Part shown: piece by piece, positions 22,001 through 33,341 of the stretch
Layout of the letters: every line of letters begins with the position of its first letter
Numbering within the stretch: the stretch's first letter is position 1
Source of the DNA: Branchiostoma floridae
Lineage: Eukaryota > Chordata > Leptocardii > Amphioxiformes > Branchiostomatidae
Direction: 5' to 3'
DNA length: 60,000 nucleotides
Assembly: GCF_000003815.2 (NCBI RefSeq)
Contig: NC_049981.1
Span: 24,321,675-24,381,674 of the forward strand
Program-made: the position numbers and the translations under genes
Notes under the pieces: generated by a model
Told to the model about the DNA's origin: nothing
The model's input: only the letters and a program-made list of their open reading frames with translations
Databases searched by the model: none

Positions 22001-24567
22001 TCAATATGGTGTTTCAACATGCACTTTTTTATATTTCATCTCGTGAAAAGTAATGGATTATCAATCTAGCTTTGTACAAAGTTGAAAATTTGCTTGATTT
22101 GAAACAAAAGGTTGACACATCGATTAAATGCTTGACTGTGGTCAGCAGATGATAAGGTGTATAGCGCACCGTCTGTGTCGAGTGAAGATCGTACAAAACC
22201 CCTTAACAAATAGGACGAACAAGCTTGCTGAGCTAAATCTGACTGGTATCTTATATGAAAACAATTCTAACGTGTGTTTTTTATGTATGAATATTTCATC
22301 AGTGTTTTACATATGCATCATTCCAAACAGCATGATCCCCAGGCAAGCGTGCACTCCGGGTCCAGCGTGTCGGTTGATGATAGCAGCGGCGTGTCTCGCC
22401 AGGATACAATGATGGTGAAGGTACGTCCAACATAGTATGGTTGGCACAAATTCATAGTCATTGTACTATATCTACGTACGTTTATTCATTCATTTATTAG
22501 GAAATGTGACAAGTACATTACACAGACTCCCAGGCAGCGTTGCGAATATTGGAGTCTACAAGCAGGGACAGACAAATGTAACATTACACTGGCATTATCA
22601 AGAATAATAAATAAATAAGTCTACAATATTTTTACAATCTACAATCTCGATACTTTTTACAGTACGTAGAGCTATTCTCGAAGCAGAGGTTTAAGACCCG
22701 AACAAGGAATCCGGCCACGACTATCATCACGACAAAAACGTCTCCTTTTAGAATACACAGGGCTACTGTCTTGGCCTCTGGCGGTAATAGTCTTTTACTG
22801 CTTTGGTCACATTTGGCGTGGCACATTTGATGTTTTATTGTGTCTGAAATGATTGTTTATTTTTTTATTTTTTTATTTTCAAGGTGGAAGTGGACAATAG
22901 AATGGAGAAGGCCGGCGGCGGTGCAGCCGATACCGCTCCTAAGGATGGCACCAGTGTGCCGACTGTTTCCGCCCAGATCGAAGTGCGACCCTCTGGTAAC
23001 GTCAACACTAAAGCTGAGGTGATCCCGTCTCCTCAGTCTGCAGCGGTAGCACATGGAGCATCGGCAAGTCCTGTCCCTAAGGTACCGTCAGTGCTCTGAC
23101 AGAGAGGGGTTACACTATAAAATTACCCAATAGATTAGGCTACTATGAACTATCAGAGTTCACTCGCTGCAACCGACTGTCATACTGTTCTCGTTAGTGC
23201 TGTAGACATTATAGTAGAGTGCCAAGTCGTTACTCCTCGTCTATTATGTATATTCATTATTGGTTACTAGCTTACCCAGGGAACAATTTCCTCTATATAA
23301 AGCTATGAATTAAATGAGATGCATTACATGGCTACATAGTTGAAATCTACAACTTTTAGCAAAAAGCAATTTTGTGCAGGTGTGTATATGGGTTAAACTT
23401 TTCCATATTCTAACATGTTAAACTGCCAACGATTAACAATTGAACGTTAGATAATTGTTTTCAAGTTTATCTTTTAGAAAAGGTCCACATGTCCTCAATC
23501 CCACTGTTATGTCAAGTCACCCATAAAAATTGAGTGTAACCGTTGCATGAAGTAGTAAAATGTAAGGCCTGTAAGACGGACAATATACAACATATTTCCA
23601 ATGATCTGTGTTTCTTTTATTAAGGTTGCGGAATTAAGCTCCTCGGTCAGTTTGGAGAGTGCCGCCATTCCAGGTAAGATACCGACCCCCCTCCCCAGCC
23701 AGCCAATAGCAGCACCGATTGAACGCCACATGGCCGCCATGGCTGATGATCCGCCTCCTAAGCCGAGAGGTGTGGCCACTACAGTCAACGTGAGGCGCTC
23801 GGAGAGTGGCTATGAGCGCAGCCAGGACAGTCTACGGAAAAAGGTAATACCTACTTATCTACTGCTACAATTATATATCCAAAACGATGACTCGTCTTTT
23901 AGTTTCCTGACTTTTTTTCGTGTTCTGTCTCTGAGTTCCAAATCTATTAACTTTATCAACTTGATTTTTGCACAAACTAAATAATGTATTATTAATTGGA
24001 TGGTAATACATTGCTCTTTTTGCCCCATCCTTTCTCTTACTTATGCATTCATTCCTCGTATGTAAAACAAGACACAGTTATTCTGTGGACTACATTTTAT
24101 GTGTTTATCTCGTTCAAAACATGCACAAAAACATGAAATTGAATTTCAAATAATGGTAAATTTCCGTATTCTTATAGGCGGTCAGTGAAACGCGCAGCCG
24201 CTCTTTCAACTCGACGAAGGACCACTTCGCTTCCGACTCGACGAAGGACCACTTCGCTTCCGAGCGACAGATGTCGACAACGCTGAACCAGCCTAGGGAC
24301 ATATACAGCGGCGACATGGTGAAAAAGACACGACAGTCCCCTGAAAAACAAGAGTACGACAACCCCGCTTTTGATGCAGGTATCGCTGAGATTGACACCG
24401 ACTCTGAGAACGAGACAGAAGGGTCGTATGACATGCTCTCTGTTCGCTTTCAGGCTATGGCAGAAGAGCCTCCTGTCGAAACATACAGGAAAGCCAGCGA
24501 CATGTCAATCAATCTTGGCAAAGCCTCTCTCATGCTCACCGAGGCCCATGATGAGACTGTTTTGTGA
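15931..24567 (+). CDS. OPN4: Melanopsin-type (Gq-coupled, rhabdomeric) opsin, complete gene, 12 exons with one duplicated exon
   Basis: Retinal-binding GPCR expected to signal through Gq in photoreceptors. Exons 15931-16023, 16858-17096, 18469-18602 or 18689-18822, 19655-19788, 20089-20182, 20511-20710, 21202-21403, 21810-21967, 22331-22420, 22884-23081, 23625-23843 and 24178-24567 join in frame to 716 aa. Seven membrane segments are readable. Key residues: disulfide Cys157 and Cys235; Tyr160 at the rhodopsin-113 site, as in other melanopsins; DRY at 181-183; Glu229 (PEG) at the rhodopsin-181 counterion site; retinal Lys357 in FAKSSAVYNPIVY; HPKFR in helix 8; CLSGC as possible palmitoylation site. 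N-glycosylation sequons lie in the N-terminus. The ~330-aa cytoplasmic tail is Ser/Thr rich, as in invertebrate melanopsins. An alternative start is the Met at 16915. The symbol reflects the family, not proven one-to-one orthology. Confidence 0.95.
16858..17096 (+). CDS. OPN4: Opsin exon 2: extracellular N-terminus and TM1
   Basis: Acceptor TTATATAG, donor TATCAA|GTAGGA, ends two bases into a codon. It codes an N-terminal stretch with NAS and NGT sequons and then TM1 ending GMFGNAVVVYSFIK, with the conserved Asn of TM1. If translation started at Met 16915 the protein would be 666 aa. Confidence 0.88.
18469..18602 (+). CDS. OPN4: Opsin exon 3a: alternative TM2 exon (Glu version)
   Basis: Acceptor TTTTTCCAG, donor GACACAG|GTAGGT, 134 nt, starts in phase 2 and ends in phase 1. 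It codes LRTMNNFFIINLAISDFF then MNMFEMPIFAVNS and RWLLSDT. It aligns without gaps to exon 3b (31 of 44 residues identical). It differs from other opsins in having Met instead of the usual Pro in LRTPxN and Glu137 at the rhodopsin-90 site. No stop or frame damage, so it is not a dead copy by sequence. Confidence 0.9.
18689..18822 (+). CDS. OPN4: Opsin exon 3b: alternative TM2 exon (Asn version)
   Basis: Acceptor CTCTCTGTCAG after a ~50-nt pyrimidine tract, donor GACTTCG|GTGGGT, 134 nt, same phases as exon 3a. It codes LRTPANFFIINLALSDFL then MNLTNMPIFAVNS and RWLLSDF. This is the more canonical version (LRTPAN, Asn137). Only 86 nt separate it from exon 3a. Including both exons (268 nt) would shift the frame, so one or the other must be used. 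Confidence 0.92.
19655..19788 (+). CDS. OPN4: Opsin exon 4: TM3 and DRY motif
   Basis: Acceptor TAATTACAG, donor CAACGG|GTTAGT. It codes ACELYGFAGGLFG with the disulfide Cys157 and Tyr160, then AISMDRYLVITKPF with the G-protein DRY motif. It joins either exon 3 copy to make Ala156. Confidence 0.95.
20089..20182 (+). CDS. OPN4: Opsin exon 5: TM4 and start of extracellular loop 2
   Basis: Acceptor TTCTTTCAAAG, donor TTCG|GTAAGT. It codes VMFAILLLWIWSLVWALPP then FGWSAYVPEGF. Glu229 in PEG matches rhodopsin Glu181, the counterion site in bistable opsins. Confidence 0.95.
20255..20400 (+). repeat. Dispersed repeat fragment in opsin intron 5
   Basis: It contains AGTAGCAGGGTGTATCTTTACAAG, near-identical to AGTGGCAGGGTGCATTTTTACAAG at ~40819, followed by CATTTTACGTCCCTTTCCGAAAGACG. 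The pair shows a dispersed repeat, probably a retroposon fragment. Confidence 0.5.
20511..20710 (+). CDS. OPN4: Opsin exon 6: loop 2 Cys, TM5 and loop 3
   Basis: Acceptor CATCTTACAG, donor AATAAG|GTACGT. It codes TSCTFDY with disulfide Cys235, TM5 (IIFFTMYFIPMGVIIYCYY) and the start of intracellular loop 3 ending MAHEDVKNK. Reading through the donor stays open to 21022. Confidence 0.95.
21202..21403 (+). CDS. OPN4: Opsin exon 7: TM6 and TM7 with retinal lysine
   Basis: Acceptor TATCTCAAAG, donor CCTATTG|GTGAGT. It codes charged loop 3 (AQQERQRKNEIK), TM6 with FLSAWTPYAVVS and TM7 with VFAKSSAVYNPI. Lys357 is the retinal attachment site. The preceding intron 20711-21201 holds a worn TGATGA-type repeat at 20800-20940. 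Confidence 0.96.
21810..21967 (+). CDS. OPN4: Opsin exon 8: helix 8 and start of tail
   Basis: Acceptor TATTTGCAG, donor CCCACT|GTGAGT. It completes NPIVYAI and codes THPKFRAAVKKHIPCLSGC. HPK after NPxxY is typical of Gq-coupled opsins. Read-through adds five residues and a stop at 21985. Confidence 0.93.
22331..22420 (+). CDS. OPN4: Opsin exon 9: cytoplasmic tail
   Basis: Acceptor TTCCAAACAG, donor GTGAAG|GTACGT, 30 codons in phase 0-0. Ser-rich (HSGSSVSVDDSSGVS), a likely kinase target region. Skipping it would keep frame. Confidence 0.85.
22884..23081 (+). CDS. OPN4: Opsin exon 10: cytoplasmic tail
   Basis: Acceptor TTATTTTCAAG after a T-rich tract, donor CCTAAG|GTACCG, 66 codons in phase 0-0. 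Low-complexity Ala/Pro/Val/Ser tail. Read-through would add VPSVL and stop at 23099. Confidence 0.82.
23625..23843 (+). CDS. OPN4: Opsin exon 11: cytoplasmic tail with internal strong donor
   Basis: Acceptor TTTTATTAAG, donor AAAAAG|GTAATA, 73 codons in phase 0-0. Pro-rich tail with RRSESGYERSQDS. An internal CCAG|GTAAGA at 23674 is closer to the donor consensus than the terminal site. Using it would lead to a stop shortly after joining exon 12. Confidence 0.83.
24178..24567 (+). CDS. OPN4: Opsin exon 12: C-terminal tail and stop
   Basis: Acceptor TATTCTTATAG; open for 129 codons to TGA at 24565-24567. It contains two back-to-back STKDHFAS(D/E) repeats and an acidic, Ser/Thr-rich stretch (IDTDSENETEGSYD). 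Confidence 0.88.
   Translation, partial: AVSETRSRSFNSTKDHFASDSTKDHFASERQMSTTLNQPRDIYSGDMVKKTRQSPEKQEYDNPAFDAGIAEIDTDSENETEGSYDMLSVRFQAMAEEPPVETYRKASDMSINLGKASLMLTEAHDETVL
24211..24264 (+). repeat. OPN4: 27-bp coding tandem repeat in opsin tail
   Basis: Units 24211-24237 and 24238-24264 are identical except for the last base (C/G), giving STKDHFASD then STKDHFASE. Near-perfect identity implies a recent duplication or ongoing length change. Confidence 0.95.
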
Positions 24568-25316
24568 TTTTTAGGCAGTATAGACTGCAATATCAAGACT
24601 GGCGGAATCCAAACTCAGATGCATGGGTGCTTTCACGGTTATTCTGTGTCAGTATCATAATAATGGCACTAGCTATCAAACTCACTCATGCTGATTTTGC
24701 AACCAAAGGCGGTTATACTGGTTGAACAGATAGACATTCTTGAAACATTCTTTACCTATGTCGATGTAATATCACTGGCAGTGCAGATGTTTCAAAAATG
24801 ATACTAATTGGACACACTCTGTAACTAACAACACCGATTGGGGAATTCTTCTTGTTACTGATTCTTTGAAGTGAAAGTGTGATATTGTGAAAAGTCGAAG
24901 CTGATATAAGTGAATATTAGTCATATCGCCATAGAAAGAGTTATGATGAGAGATGATAATTATCTAATAACCTATAATTATCTAGGTAACGATTTTCCTA
25001 GTCATGGGTATACACAGAGTCCCTAGAACTGTTGTACTTCGTGCTGATATCCATGAACAGAATTAAGGCATTTGCAATATGAGGTCCTATACACTTTGAG
25101 TTAGAACTAAAGCTATGAATATAGTTTAATTGCTGTGAAAAAGATGCTCATAGAAAATGAAATAAGCCGGGTTTTAAAGCATTGTTACTTGGTAGCTTGG
25201 GTATGTGTTGTTCACTGCGTTGTTTGTCTTGTTTGTAATTGCATTAGTCATATTGGGTGAACCTTTAATTGTAATTATGGTATATTTTGAATAATTATAT
25301 TTATAACGATATAAGT

Positions 25317-25322
25317 AATAAA
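25317..25322 (+). promoter_or_regulatory. Likely poly(A) signal of the opsin gene
   Basis: AATAAA 750 nt after the stop codon, at the end of an AT-rich 3' UTR-like stretch. No other canonical hexamer was noticed closer to the stop. Confidence 0.5.
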
Positions 25323-25471
25323 AGCATATTAACTTAATCTGAGAAGGTAGGATATTGAAAGCACAATTCCATATTCATTCACACTGTAATTAAACCTAAA
25401 CCTTTGTAAAGGATGAGTGCTAGAGACAAGGTAACAGAAACAAAGAAAATGATTACACCACAAGAAATGTC

Positions 25472-25695
25472 GCCACATGTTCACTAGAGGTTGTGACCAC
25501 TGCGACTGCTGAGCGAACAGTGATTCCATGGGTTGCTCAACACATTTCATATATACAGAACTGTTTCCATAATGTATGTTTTATTGTCGACAAGTGATAG
25601 TCATAGTATTTTCCAATGTGAAACGTAGGGCCACGAAAATCCAATGGTGGTCGCTGTGCGGTCGTTTGGGGACAGGCACTTAGTGGAATGTGGCC
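25472..25695. mobile_element. MITE copy, GCTGAGCGACC family (~224 bp)
   Basis: The left end GCCACATGTTCACTAGAGG and right end CACTTAGTGGAATGTGGCC are inverted repeats. Inside are CGACTGCTGAGCGAACAG, GGGTTGCTCAACACATTTCA and GGTCGCTGTGCGGTCG, blocks shared with the other copies. Confidence 0.7.
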
Positions 25696-28600
25696 CGTAA
25701 GGAATGGTTATTTGAACATGTGATACACAGAAGTCAGAAAAATTGGGTCGTTGAGATGTTGAGATATCAAAGCATGAACATAGGAATGACTTGTTATACA
25801 TTGAAGTGCAGATTGACATTGAACATGGCAATGAAGATGCATAAAAAACTGCAAATTCTAAAAATGTGCGATCAATTTCCATAGTTTTGCTAAGTCATGT
25901 GGTGAGTCTTGTATAAGTTTTCAGAATGTGATGAATATAGTCAGATTTGCAATCATAATTTAGGCTTGCAAATGATAAATTTTCTTCATCTAGGTGGTGA
26001 TTAAAGAATGACTGAGTAAATTATATTTTACCATACATTATTTTTTTTGAAGATACAGATGTCAGTACAATTACAGCGATAACTGGCACTCTTATTGTTT
26101 TCAACTGAGAAATAGCGGAAAAAGGGACACATATTTCCTGAAGTGTATCATATGCATGTTCATGTTATATTAAGTAATTTATCTGTATGAGTATGCTATA
26201 ATGAAACTGTTATGAATTAAATATCCTACATGTGGATTTTGAGTAGGCAGTTATATCATACGGAAATTCATATTGAATTTAGAAGACAATCAATGTGGAG
26301 GAAAGTTAATTGATCAGGGTACAGACAGTATTTTAGATAGGACAGTGGGTACTTACACCATCCATTTGACGTACAAGAAAAAATGATATATCATAAGGCT
26401 AGCCTCTGACGCTTCGCCAAAACTTGAAGGCTTAAAGGTTGTCATTAAAGTCCTTTACGCGGCTTTTATGTATGTCACGTGTAAAACGCAATAAATGTTA
26501 CCGACGTAAAATATGACATTCAGTGTTCTGTCAGTTCGTTTATATATGTTTTGAGGGACACGAATACACTCAGTTGAAGAAATCTTTCATGATAGCAAAA
26601 ATGGCATTTGCAGAACTGTCGCAAGATGGCGTCCAGTTTACAATAGTTTTGCCGGTGTTTATATTTTGCTTCAAGATTTTTCTTGTCTGTATCTATTTTG
26701 TTACAAGTCTCTCGCTGTTTCCTTTTTACTTTTCAAAGAGATCTTCGCCTTTGAACCGGTTTCTTTAGCTCTCGTGCCCGATAAATACTCTTGAAAAACG
26801 TAAGAAAATAGCCGGGGTCGAACTTATGCTTGGAGAGTGTATCATGTAAGGTGCAGTAGGCATTCAATAACATTGTCAACGTCACTGGGCAGTAACTGTC
26901 ATCTATGACGTCACATGACAGTAATAACTGTCGTTGATATCAACACTCATTCCCAAAAAGGTCTTAATGTGTTCTAGAAATTTCCTTACAAAATAGCTGT
27001 CAAATGTATTGATTAATGCGTCCAGCCCACTTCATGTATAAAACATATTTCTTAGTCTTTATCCTTAGGCCACACTGACGATTGTATGGTTGACATATAT
27101 AAGAGAGCGTAAAAGACATAGAGTTTTTTACGTTCCAAAAAAACACTACCACACTGTAAATCATGCAAAGAGGCTGTGAACAAGAGCAAATATACTCGTA
27201 CAATGCCATTAATATAAACAAAAGTAAGACTTAACCAGAGTATTCATCAATATCCATGGCATATAACGGCCTTTTATCAGCAATTTGGACTGGTACTTGG
27301 AATATGTAACATCGGATTTGAGAGTAATATTTTCTTGTGTGTTGGGAAAAGGTGAAGACTTGAACCAAGTTAAGTACCGGCACAAACACTGATGACATGA
27401 TATTACAACACGTTTCGCAGCATCCATACAACAACCGTTCTATCCCTTCCTTCTAAATAATTCATTTTCTTCAAATTGCCCAAGTCTACAAAGGACGTAT
27501 TGTCCCCAAGGTAAACGACGGTAAGCTCTTTAGAATCTTAATATCTCCCTGCGAGGTTTTTCTTACTTCTTTCGTGACATTCTTCAGACAAAATATATCA
27601 CAACTCCCTAACTTCAATACCCGAGACGCTACGATGATCACAGAATGCGATGCACGGCTGAGCATGTCAATTGAATGTGCATGTAAAGGCTGAGTGTTCT
27701 TATTGTGTGTGACGGTGGCTGCTGTATCAGCAACAAATCATCGAGATAATGGGCACACGACGACACGATTAAAAGCATGTAGGCCTGGCCCGCTATTAAA
27801 GCCCTGTGATGAATGGTATTCTACAAATACTCCACATTATCCCACAGAAAACATGCATGTATGGGATTTGTTATATTTGACAATACGAATTCCCTTTTAT
27901 GAACTACTTTGATAAATGGAAAAAAAACTCTGCAGCTGCTACTTGATTCAATTTGATAACGAGTACAGTGCATATTTTTAGCCATGGTACGTAAAATGGA
28001 AATATTTATAGAACCAATGTTTCACGTCACTGCCTTTTATAATTGCAGTTTCCGTGGTTTCTGCTAATTCACACCGTGCTCAAAACTATTCCCCGTCTTC
28101 TCTCATTAGTTCTGTCGTGCTCTATAACGCTGTTGGACAACCATGACATTGCAGTAAGCCATAATGACACGTTGTGCATATTGTTCCTGGCAGCCATGAA
28201 TGGGGAAAGAATTGCAGCGCAAGCGACCGTACATTAATCTAAAGAGAAGAGAGAACATGCAACGTTGCAGTTTTCGTTAGATTGGCATAATTACAAGCAT
28301 CTGTCGCATTGTGTTTCTTTTTGTACGCTTAAGATTTATTTTTCATCTCAAACTATTCATGAGAAGTGGTTTATCTTACTATTTGTATTGCATCATCATT
28401 TGTCATCCTCATGATGAGGTGGAACAAGTGAAGTTTGACATTTGTATTTAGATTGCATTTAGCAAAATTTCTCATATTAACTTAAAAGCGTCAAGTCTAA
28501 ATGATAGTCTAAAGAATATTCGTATTGTGTGACAAATCATAAGCATTATGCATGCTTTAAGGTTTTTGCAAATTCCCTGCAGTGATAGTCAAGACTATCA

Positions 28601-31150
28601 TAAATGAGACCGACACATAGATTAACACACAGGCCAACATGTAGAAGTGACTTCGGTGTTAGGCAAGACAAATTGCTGGCAGTAATGTGTCTGCTGGATT
28701 AGGCTGGCGACGAAGGAAGATTTAGGGGTGTCTTCATCATGTGTCATTACATATCTGTGGGAATCATGTATAAGGCATGTATTTATGACATTAAGCCAGT
28801 CGTAGCTCCACAGACATGGTCCTAAAATTGCAGTTTTGTTATTAATGTGGTTTTATCTTTATGTCGCAAGAAGACTTTATGGACCAAGGCAATAATGTTA
28901 TATACGGACAGTTATGACTTTCTCTTATCTATAATTGGAGTTTTGTAAGTAAAATTCCTACATAGTTATTACGTTCTAACCACGGAAAGAATTTAGTGTG
29001 CGTGTTCATTTTTTATAAATGAAAGTAATTATTCGTATGTCCCTCCAAATCTTCAATTTGCTCTATAATTCCTTCCTAATTTAATTTCTTTTTGGTTCTG
29101 CTCTATTTAAGCTAGAATTCCTTTGTGCATGATCTGCAAATGAAATGCACAGAAGCTTCCTACCCAAAAGTTACAACAGTAGCTTGTCCAGAACACGAGA
29201 TATCAAAATATCAAGTCCTGCTGTAGTACCAACATAAGCTGCCAGGGAGAATAAATTGTAGAGAAATGTCTTGACAGACCGTGTCATGATCACATACCGA
29301 TTTTTGTGGCAATCAACCTGTGGTTTTCTGAGTTATGCTGCTAAACGAACGGTCTGAACTAACGGTACTTAAAACATCACCTTTCTTATTAAAGGTCAAT
29401 ATAGGACGTCACTGACCAAATGAAAGTGCACTAGTTTGTAGGTCATATCGTTGTAACACATATTTCATCATATGTATGGTATGCTTGTCTGGTGGCAGGT
29501 TGGTAGTTATTTATCCATAATATGACAGACTTTGTGATGATAAATTTGATTCTTATTTGACCCTTGGGGTTCATGGTTTGTACGACCTTCAAACGACCCT
29601 GTATTCCTGAGAGTTCTTAAGTCGATAACACTTATCATTAAAAAAAACATAAAAAAAGAATATTTTGTATGCTACGTATAGCTTGTCATATATATAGGAA
29701 AAAATACGGCATCTACATATAGGGCTAACATAATATAGTTTTAGATTACATTCAATTCATAAAACCACAATTCACACGGATTAGTATCTTCACAGTGGAA
29801 ATGGGATGGAGTGGTTGTTTTAACATGGTCATGGCGTCTGTTGTGCTTCACGCTGTAAATGTAGAAATAACCACCATTACATTTCGTATCATTGTTGGTT
29901 GTTCGGCTTGTCGTAGTGTTATATAGATAAAACAGAAAGCAATCTGAACACAATTGGTACTTAGTGGCCTTGCAAGCACATACTATTCTTTAAAGTTCTT
30001 CGCAAATAACCTCTTTCGTATTCACTTCTAAAGTACCTTCGCATACGAAGACAAGAATCTATGAATCACAAGTGCAACCGAATAGAGGCAAATGGTATAA
30101 AATAACAATTAATTTTGCACTCGAACTTCTAAAATCGGTTTAAAGATTGATATCCAGTAAGTCAAAACTGCGCAATTGAACTCCAAACATTTATCAAAGC
30201 CCGCGGCAGGACTCACTAAAAAGATGGCTTGCCCCGTTCTTCTATTATCTTGATTTAGTGTACTTGCCAGGAATTTCATGGAATGCAGATAAGACAAGCA
30301 TGATGGATTAATTTTTTCCAGTCACCTATATTCCACAAAGCCAGTAAGAATGTTTGTCTCGGCTTGAATCGATTCAAATGAATATGTGGCATCGGTGCTG
30401 TAGCCTATACCTTAAAATCTAAATGCACTCATCTTCAATCATACCAGTTATCATGATATTCAAATTGCCGTTTCATGAAAACATGAAGAAGAATCTTACT
30501 GAAAACAAACCGAAAATGTCCTATGACAAAAAAAATTCTTCAAGCTGTTCATTAACTATGTATGCTACCACATTGCAATTGTATAGAATAAGGTTCTTAG
30601 GGCTGCTTTGAAATAGGGTTCATCGAACATGATAATCTAAAGAGGATTCAAGTCCACTTAATAATTGAGAAGGTAATATTTCATGTTAGACTTTGTCATC
30701 CGTCATATATCAAGATAAAACATCAAAGTTGTTTTGTAAGTTATTTATAGTTGAAGCGATGTGTTTTATAAGCAATAACAATAAACAAATGGATGTCTGG
30801 TTTGGAGTTTGATATATGACAATTGGATATTTGGTATCAATTAGAACAAGTACAACTTGGTCAAGTATGCATAGCATGTTTATTTTCTAGAACATGAGAA
30901 AAGAAGTGTTTCCCAGTTAGAAATCAATAAATGTATGAAAAATGACCTCGGCACTCGATAAAGACTGTTCATAACTCAAACCCTTCTGGCAAATGATTTT
31001 GAAGCTTAATTTTAGTCATCACGATAATCCCCGGAAAGTGGGTCATCTCATATTTTTACCCAAAATGTCGCCATAAAAAGTAGCGTCGTCTGGATGGACA
31101 CCGGAGTCTCCATAAGTATGACAGAGCAATGGGACAAAGCTGTAAACTGT
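25696..31150. other. Intergenic, no gene seen
   Basis: AT-rich. The reading frames present are short and lack splice-flanked coding character; the one with a signal-peptide-like start at 27694 begins with GTG and is not credible. Confidence 0.5.
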
Positions 31151-31151
31151 G

Positions 31152-31412
31152 ACTACCTTAAGGTCTCACTGCGCTTGGGACACCGGTGAGACACTGCAGG
31201 ATTCTTTCACTGCGGCACTGTTGCGTTATTTTAGCCGATTTGTTTTATAATTTAGGTATTGCGTAAAACGTAAAAGCACGACATAGAAGATAACAAAATA
31301 CATAAAACGTTAGAAAATTCATTCTTTATCTCTGAAATTCGTTGAGTATCTTTCGAACCCCGCAGTGCCGCACCGGTGCCCCAAGTGCAGTCAGATGACA
31401 CCTTAAGGTCAC
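31152..31412. mobile_element. MITE with ~50-bp terminal inverted repeats
   Basis: The left arm reads ACCTTAAGGTCTCACTGCGC then TTGGGACACCGGTGAGACAC. The right arm is its inverse, with CGCACCGGTGCCCCAAGTGC then ACACCTTAAGGTCA. Total ~260 bp, noncoding centre. No related copy noticed elsewhere in the window. Confidence 0.75.
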
Positions 31413-32119
31413 AATACATTTGTATCTTGATTATATGGATAATATAGCGCGCATTAAGTTTCTTATTATTTTTTTTCTTTTCTAAGTTTGCGAATATGGT
31501 GAAAATTGGTTCGACGAATGGCCATGTGACTAGGCCAGCAGACATAAGATGCTATCCTTGGGAAAGGCAATTCAGCAAGGTGTGAAAAACGGCCGCATGT
31601 ACCTAGCCTGTACTTGACTTCGTATATAAAATGAAGCAGACGGAGCGTTCGAAACCCTGCAGATAACAACCTACTGCCATTCACGCCTAAAATAGATATC
31701 TTTTTTAATGTATATTTTGATATATGTACATACAGTTTTTTTTTTACTATTCACTCCTGTATTTACATTCCACCTCACGAAATGTCATGGTCTTTTCAAG
31801 CAGTATGCCTATCACACAGCACGCAATCTGCCAAAAGAAACCATCCTACATCGCAGGATAGTGTATTAAGTTCTAAAACTCAGTGAAATCAGTGTCTTGG
31901 TAATTGTAAGTACTAGCAAGTGCGTACAAGATTACAATTACATTTTATAGTATTCTTTGCTGTATGGTAAACTGGGTCAAAATGTTACGTTCCTTGGACT
32001 TTTTACTTATATTAGAATACCATGACACCTGCTGCTTAACCATCCACTACATAAGAGTACAAGAAATAAGGGTTTAATAAGAAACACAAAAAGTCACACT
32101 GAGAGAACTACTTTCACTA

Positions 32120-32421
32120 NNNNNNNNNNNNNNNNNNNNNNNNNNNNNNNNNNNNNNNNNNNNNNNNNNNNNNNNNNNNNNNNNNNNNNNNNNNNNNNNN
32201 NNNNNNNNNNNNNNNNNNNNNNNNNNNNNNNNNNNNNNNNNNNNNNNNNNNNNNNNNNNNNNNNNNNNNNNNNNNNNNNNNNNNNNNNNNNNNNNNNNNN
32301 NNNNNNNNNNNNNNNNNNNNNNNNNNNNNNNNNNNNNNNNNNNNNNNNNNNNNNNNNNNNNNNNNNNNNNNNNNNNNNNNNNNNNNNNNNNNNNNNNNNN
32401 NNNNNNNNNNNNNNNNNNNNN
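32120..32421. other. Assembly gap (302 N)
   Basis: Run of N. The size is not the usual 100-N placeholder, so it is probably an estimated gap. The right edge is a repeat copy. Confidence 0.99.
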
Positions 32422-32490
32422 AAAGGAAGGGAAGCAGTAGAATCCAATTATTCCAAACAAACCATCCGTGATTGTCTTTCATTGATTTTA
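32422..32490. repeat. ~68-bp dispersed direct repeat, copy 1 (at gap edge)
   Basis: GGAAGGGAAGCAGTAGAATC, then a ATTCCAAACA stretch and CCGTGATTGTCTTTCATT, matches 33342-33410 over its whole length with about a dozen differences. Confidence 0.8.
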
Positions 32491-33341
32491 GTGTCAAACC
32501 GCCGTCCTAGGATTCCACATTTAATGCCACATTTATCTTTAAATCTCATTTCATGATGCTAGTATACCGAGTTACAAATGGATAGGAGCTGGAGCTAAAT
32601 CATTTACTGGTTCTCGTCCTTAGAATTTGTCGATTACAAGGCGAATATGCACACGATATCACAAATGAAGGTCAAACTGGAGAAATGAAATCAACACTTA
32701 AAGGAATTCAGCGCAGGAATAGCTTCTATTCTCACATTATCTAATAAACTACAACATCTTATATGGATTAGAGTAATTAGATTTGTGGCTTTTTTAAGTT
32801 TGATAAAACAACAATCTTGAAAGGCATTTGACATACACAAGTTGCAGAGATTGATCGGTTGAGCATGAGTGAATCCAATGTTTCGATTTTATGGACTCGC
32901 CTTCTCTGTCGAATTGGGAACAAATGAATACCAGTAATTGGCAGTGTTGCTGATGCATGTAAATCACGGCGACCATTAAACCACAGTTTCCAAATGACGC
33001 TGTTTCTGTGAAGTGAAACGTCATTAATCATTGTGCAGGAATATAGATTGCCAGAAACTACTTGAATCAGGAGACGTACAGCTATCTATCATCGACATAA
33101 AACAACATGTAATAGTTGATAGTGTATCTTTTGTGCAAACCAGTATAACTTTGTTTTGTCAATCGGATTATTTTCAAGATGTATATGTTTTTTAGACATT
33201 TTATTAAATCCTGCGTTTGGTTAATTTGGGTTGTCAATAATACAAAACGTAACAATATGTCATGCTAATATTTGCCTGTTTTACGGTATCGTATCTGTAT
33301 ATTGATGAAAGGGATATTTCCAATATTTTTATATATTAAAG

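Noticed and set aside
27694-27912. 72-residue secreted-peptide-like frame
   Set aside because: Starts with GTG, not ATG, in a eukaryotic genome, and has no splice or promoter support.
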